Source of the DNA: Fimbriimonadales bacterium | GTDB lineage: Bacteria > Armatimonadota > Fimbriimonadia > Fimbriimonadales > GBS-DC | DNA length: 7,533 nt | Direction: 5' to 3' | NCBI GenBank assembly: GCA_025060055.1 | Contig: JANXCK010000179.1 | Coordinates: 1 to 7,533, forward strand | Part shown: positions 5,077-7,533 of the stretch, one piece after another | Layout: every line of letters begins with the position of its first letter | Position numbering within the stretch: position 1 is the stretch's first letter | Notes under the pieces: model-generated | Told to the model about the DNA's origin: nothing | Databases searched by the model: none | The model's input: only the letters and a program-made list of their open reading frames with translations | Position numbers and translations under genes: made by a program

Positions 5077-6246
5077 ATGATTGAAGGTGCTGTTCGAATC
5101 ATCGGAGGTCGTGAGAAGAAGCTGCAGCACGGCTATCCGTGGGTGCAGCGCGGCGAAATCTCGGAGGTCACGGGCGCGCCCACGCCCGGCGCACTGGTGC
5201 GAGTCCTCAACTTTCGAGGCGAGTTTCTCGGCATCGGCATGTACAACCCGCAGAGTCGCTTCCCCGTGCGCATCCTCAGCGTTTGCGACGAACCGATTGA
5301 CCAAGCGTTCTTTGAGAAACGCTTAGAGAACGCCTTGCGCTATCGCGCACGAGTGGTCAGCGACACAAACGCTATGCGGGTGGTATTCAGCGAATCGGAC
5401 GGACTGCCGGGGCTAATCGTAGACCAGTACGCGGACTACCTGGTTGTGCAAGTTCGCGCGTTGGGGATGGAACGGCTGCGCGAACTATGGCTACCCGTGT
5501 TGATTGAGCGCTTAGAGCCGAAAGGGATTATCGAGCGCAGCGAGATGGCAGGGCGTGCCGAAGAGGGGCTGGAGCCGTTCGCGGGCGTGCTGTACGGCGA
5601 CGCGCCAGACCTCATCGAAATCGAAGAGAGCGGGCTGGAGTTCCTCGTGCCGACCGACGCAGGACGCAAAACGGGCTTTTATTTAGACCAGCGTGAGAAT
5701 CGGCGTCGGCTGGCGCAGCTGGTGCGCCCCGGCGAGCGCGTGCTGGATCTGTTTTGCTACACGGGGGCGTTCGCACTCTACGCCGCGCGGGCAGGCGCGT
5801 ATGCCGTCGGCGTCGACATCTTGCCCGACGCTATCGACCTTGCCGAAGTGCACGCCCGCCGCAACCGCTTGGAAGCGCACTGGATTGTCGAGAACGCCTT
5901 CGACTGGCTGCCAAAAGCCGCCGAGCAAGGCGCAAAGTTCGACTGGATCGTGCTTGACCCGCCCGCCATCGCCAAGCGCCAAGACCAGAAAGACTCGTTG
6001 CGCTGGGCAATCTGGAAGCTGGTGTACCACGCCCTACCGCTGCTGAACGAGGGCGGACATATCGCCGTGTGCAGCTGCGCCTACCAGCTGGGGCTGAACG
6101 ATATGCTCGACGCCGTGCGCTTGGCAGCAACCGACCGCAACCAGCCCCTCTTTCTCGAAGCCATAACCTTCCAAGCACCCGACCACCCCTACTTGATGCA
6201 GTTCCCTGAGAGTCTGTACCTCAAGTGCCTGTGGGTACGGATATAA
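5077..6246 (+). CDS. rlmI: RlmI-family class I SAM-dependent rRNA (cytosine-5) methyltransferase
   Basis: This 389-residue protein matches the length of E. coli RlmI (396), which makes m5C1962 in 23S rRNA. A PUA RNA-binding domain covers about 5-75 (GREKKLQHGYPWVQRGEI near its start), followed by the RlmI middle domain with ESDGLPGLIVDQY at 106-118. The GRKTGFYLDQRENR signature is at 196-209. The Rossmann methyltransferase part has SAM motif I, VLDLFCYTGAFALYAARAGA, at 222-241, the acidic end of strand 2 at GVDI (245-248), DPPAIAK at 294-300, and a CSC motif at 332-334 where RlmI has its catalytic-type SCS. The ATG at 5077 is chosen for its GAGAGG ribosome site 6 nt upstream and because the PUA domain begins there; the frame is open much further up only as an overlap with the preceding gene. 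The target base is inferred from family and could differ. It is likely transcribed with the Lon-domain gene. Confidence 0.88.
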   Translation: MIEGAVRIIGGREKKLQHGYPWVQRGEISEVTGAPTPGALVRVLNFRGEFLGIGMYNPQSRFPVRILSVCDEPIDQAFFEKRLENALRYRARVVSDTNAMRVVFSESDGLPGLIVDQYADYLVVQVRALGMERLRELWLPVLIERLEPKGIIERSEMAGRAEEGLEPFAGVLYGDAPDLIEIEESGLEFLVPTDAGRKTGFYLDQRENRRRLAQLVRPGERVLDLFCYTGAFALYAARAGAYAVGVDILPDAIDLAEVHARRNRLEAHWIVENAFDWLPKAAEQGAKFDWIVLDPPAIAKRQDQKDSLRWAIWKLVYHALPLLNEGGHIAVCSCAYQLGLNDMLDAVRLAATDRNQPLFLEAITFQAPDHPYLMQFPESLYLKCLWVRI

Positions 6247-6342
6247 TAAGTGCCTCTAAGCTGCCCCTACCGCGTTGGTGTAGGGGCGCGCTCCTGTGCG
6301 CGCCCTGATAAAGCAACAATTTCGTCTGGGAAGCACTTATTA
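6244..6342. repeat. 99-bp element bounded by perfect 10-bp inverted repeat, nested hairpins
   Basis: TAATAAGTGC (6244-6253) and GCACTTATTA (6333-6342) are perfect inverted copies, and the left one supplies the TAA stop of rlmI. Inside are GCCCCTAC/GTAGGGGC (6263-6270 with 6280-6287) and GGGCGCGC/GCGCGCCC (6284-6291 with 6298-6305). These two stems share bases 6284-6287, so only one can form fully at a time. It may act as a terminator for rlmI or be a small non-autonomous element; no target duplication is visible. Confidence 0.6.
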
Positions 6343-6359
6343 GCACAGCGAATACGCCT

Positions 6360-6384
6360 CGATGTATGAGGATGCCATCGTACC
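6360..6384 (+). repeat. Hairpin repeat, RGGA-loop family, degenerate copy
   Basis: CGATG and CATCG arms around TATGAGGATGC, then TACC. The right half matches the copy at 4226-4250 at 16 of 18 positions. Confidence 0.5.
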
Positions 6385-6436
6385 TACACTCCGAGAGTTC
6401 ACTCCCCACACCCGCTCGCTGCGCACTCTCTTCAAA

Positions 6437-6450
6437 GACTGCGGTATACT
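6437..6450 (+). promoter_or_regulatory. GACTGMGGTAYACT motif, candidate promoter of DUF433 gene
   Basis: Reads GACTGCGGTATACT. The TATACT lies 8 nt before an in-frame GTG (6459) and 17 nt before the ATG (6468). It is the third copy of the motif in the window, this time on the plus strand. Confidence 0.45.
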
Positions 6451-6467
6451 CCCTCTCAGTGATTGGC

Positions 6468-6695
6468 ATGACCTTTCCATATTGGGACTACATCGAAGCG
6501 CGTGAGGGCGTATGCGGGGGGCAACCCGTAATCAAAGGCACGCGCATCCCCCTGCGGGTGGTTTTAGCGTGTCTGGCAGCGGGCGACACGCCTGAGCAAA
6601 TCCTTGCGGAGTTCCCGCTGCTCACGCCAGAGGCAGTTCGCGCTGCGATTGCCTTTGCTGCACAATCCACGATGGGTGAGTACCGAAGCGACTGA
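6468..6695 (+). CDS. DUF433 family (VapB-type antitoxin-like) small protein, no partner
   Basis: This 75-residue protein fits DUF433 along nearly its full length: GVCGGQPVIKGTRIPLRVVL at 14-33, the ACLAAGDTPEQILAEFPLLT helix-turn-helix-like part at 34-53, and EAVRAAIAFAA at 55-65. The family is usually taken as a DNA-binding antitoxin and often lies just before a PIN-like toxin gene; no such gene follows here, so this copy is an orphan. No ribosome site precedes the ATG at 6468. An in-frame GTG at 6459, 8 nt after a TATACT box, is a reasonable alternative start on a leaderless mRNA and would add three residues. The last codons and the TGA (6693-6695) lie inside a palindrome (6688-6701), so the extreme C-terminus may derive from a repeat that entered the gene end. 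Confidence 0.85.
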   Translation: MTFPYWDYIEAREGVCGGQPVIKGTRIPLRVVLACLAAGDTPEQILAEFPLLTPEAVRAAIAFAAQSTMGEYRSD

Positions 6696-6736
6696 AGTCG
6701 CCTCCACACAAACCAAACCCCGCCTGCGCAGGGGTT
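6688..6736 (-). repeat. Two-hairpin repeat unit, inverted copy C
   Basis: On the minus strand: AACCCC/GGGGTT stem (6716-6721 with 6731-6736), linker TTTGGTTTGTGTGGAG-like, then GCGACT/AGTCGC with loop TC (6688-6701). Layout and linker match copies A and B while the stem bases differ on both sides in matching fashion. The loop holds most of the DUF433 stop codon. Confidence 0.6.
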
Positions 6737-6739
6737 GAC

Positions 6740-6784
6740 AGTCCGCGAAGGCGGACTTTGTTTGTATGCGCACGGCTTGAGCCG
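6740..6784 (+). repeat. Two-hairpin repeat unit, copy B
   Basis: AGTCCGC, loop GAAG, GCGGACT (6740-6757), linker TTGTTTGTATGCGCA, then CGGCT/AGCCG with loop TG (6773-6784). It stands head to head with copy C, three bases apart. Confidence 0.65.
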
Positions 6785-6822
6785 AGCCTGTGAGCGCAGC
6801 GCGTCTGCTGAACCTGAAACTA

Positions 6823-6847
6823 CGGGGCGCGTCCCCGACGCGCCCCG
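6823..6847 (-). terminator. Perfect 10-bp hairpin downstream of WD40-dockerin gene
   Basis: CGGGGCGCGT, 5-nt loop, ACGCGCCCCG, starting 10 nt after the stop of the minus-strand gene. Very stable, but followed only by a weak T-containing stretch (TAGTTTCAGG), so termination is likely rather than certain. Convergent with the DUF433 gene, so it could serve both sides. Confidence 0.5.
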
Positions 6848-6857
6848 CAACGAACCG

Positions 6858-7533
6858 CTAACATCCCTGCCCAAAGTTGAACAACACCACCAGCAAGTCC
6901 GCGTCGTCTACGGTTCCATCACGGTTCACATCCTCCGCGCCGCAGCTGCTGCTACAACCGAACGCAAACAGCACGCGCAACAAGTCCCCATCATCCACGC
7001 AGCCGTTGCCGTCCACATCGCCCGGAGGCGTAAAGAACGGGTTGCGCGCCAGCACCACCGTCGCGTCGTACCGCCCATAGGCAAAGTACGCCCCCGAAGG
7101 CGAGAACTGAACAGAGTATACACCTGAGCCTGTTTCCTGGTCGTAGGTTCGCACCAGTTGTCCGTCTGAAACGCGGAATATCCAGATGACTCCACTCCCT
7201 GCAAACAGATATTGTCCGTCGGGCGAAAAGGCAACTGAGGGTATCCATGTGGTATGCCCTCTGATAGTACGCACCAGCTGCCCATCCGACACACGCCACA
7301 AACGAACCGTGTTATCCCGATAGTCGCTCCCCGACGCTAAGTACTGTCCATCAGGCGAAAAGACGACTGAATATCCTATATCAGTGAGGGTGCGCACCAG
7401 CTGCCCATCCGACACACGCCACAGCCGAATACTATCACTGCCTCCTGACGCCAGCAGCTGCCCATTCGGCGAAAAGGCGACCGAGTTCACAGTGTTGGTA
7501 TGCCCCGTGAGGTAATGCTCGATCTGCCCATCG
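6858..7533 (-). CDS. WD40-repeat protein with C-terminal dockerin-type domain (5' end beyond window)
   Basis: The frame is open to the window edge, so only the last 224 residues are seen and the start lies outside; the GTG at 7490 is inside a repeat and is not a start. Beta-propeller blades recur every 41 or so residues with the pattern VxSVAFSPDGQYLASGS, then DxTVRLWRVSDGQLVRT; at least three are visible and the last is degenerate. After the linker NPFFTPPG come two calcium-loop segments, DVDGNGCVDDGD and DVNRDGTVDDAD, each followed by LLxVLFxFG. That is the duplicated EF-hand-like pattern of type I dockerin, with Asp/Asn at loop positions 1, 3, 5, 9 and 12. Dockerins bind cohesins in cellulosomes, but in many non-cellulosomal bacteria they end large secreted proteins with no known partner. 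Probably exported; the signal peptide would lie outside the window. Confidence 0.87.
   Translation of the reverse strand, partial: DGQIEHYLTGHTNTVNSVAFSPNGQLLASGGSDSIRLWRVSDGQLVRTLTDIGYSVVFSPDGQYLASGSDYRDNTVRLWRVSDGQLVRTIRGHTTWIPSVAFSPDGQYLFAGSGVIWIFRVSDGQLVRTYDQETGSGVYSVQFSPSGAYFAYGRYDATVVLARNPFFTPPGDVDGNGCVDDGDLLRVLFAFGCSSSCGAEDVNRDGTVDDADLLVVLFNFGQGC
7267..7423 (-). repeat. DNA-level direct repeat of WD40 blades
   Basis: Positions 7267-7300 and 7390-7423 are identical at 33 of 34 bases, 123 nt apart, which is 41 codons or one blade. Near-identity at third codon positions points to recent duplication or gene conversion between blades; a third copy near 7147-7177 is more diverged. Confidence 0.75.

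Larger units (their letters stand above)
6247..6467. other. Intergenic region between rlmI and DUF433 gene
   Basis: The left half is the inverted-repeat element. The right half has a palindrome of the CGATG/CATCG family at 6360-6380 followed by TACCTACAC, then about 50 nt without recognisable signals and the GACTGMGGTAYACT motif at 6437-6450. No credible gene was found. Confidence 0.6.
6696..6857. other. Convergent intergenic region made of repeats
   Basis: Nearly all of this 162-bp gap between two convergent genes is accounted for by repeat units C and B and the terminator-like hairpin. No gene is seen. Confidence 0.6.

Noticed and set aside
6244..6342. Insertion sequence
   Set aside because: No transposase is encoded, the element is only 99 bp, and no target-site duplication is visible; a MITE origin stays possible but unproven.

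Overview
The window is 7.5 kb of GC-rich bacterial chromosome with seven complete or near-complete protein genes and one partial gene at the right edge. There are no rRNA or tRNA genes, no transposase and no CRISPR array. The mix of genes suggests a free-living, possibly thermophilic bacterium of the Armatimonadota or a similar deep lineage: a dockerin-tailed WD40 protein, a lone DUF433 protein, a secreted sulfatase-modifying-factor-like protein and many short intergenic palindromes. This placement is inference from style and was not tested.

Left part (1-3989, all minus strand). Reading in the direction of transcription, the genes are: a secreted formylglycine-generating-enzyme-like protein without the catalytic cysteines (3989-3168); two tandem paralogous PspB-like proteins, each a membrane anchor plus coiled coil (3130-2831 and 2819-2514); a gap full of palindromes; then a yqiJ-yqiK pair (2292-1459 and 1446 to beyond position 1). 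YqiJ is an OB-fold membrane protein that here carries a long His/Asp-rich insert. YqiK is a flotillin-type SPFH protein, cut by the window edge. Together these look like a cell-envelope or membrane-stress neighbourhood.

Middle (3990-6246). A 398-bp divergent spacer holds promoters for both directions and a chain of hairpins. It is followed by a plus-strand pair 14 nt apart: a stand-alone Lon-type substrate-binding (LonN/PUA-like) protein and an RlmI-family 23S rRNA m5C methyltransferase.

Right part (6247-7533). A 99-bp element bounded by a perfect 10-bp inverted repeat follows rlmI. Then come a small DUF433 protein (plus), a second palindrome cluster and, on the minus strand, the C-terminal part of a WD40-repeat protein ending in a dockerin-type calcium-binding domain.

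Most unusual signals. (1) Several families of short hairpins fill every larger gap. Their stems change by compensating substitutions while loops and linkers stay similar, and three genes have their stop codon inside such a palindrome. (2) A 14-nt motif, GACTGMGGTAYACT, lies upstream of three different genes and looks like a shared promoter element. (3) Candidate -10 boxes (TAYAMT) sit only 7-8 nt before several start codons, which suggests leaderless transcripts. (4) The His-rich YqiJ and the duplicated PspB-like pair. I see no complete novel system that can be proven from sequence alone; the hairpin families are the best candidate for something undescribed.
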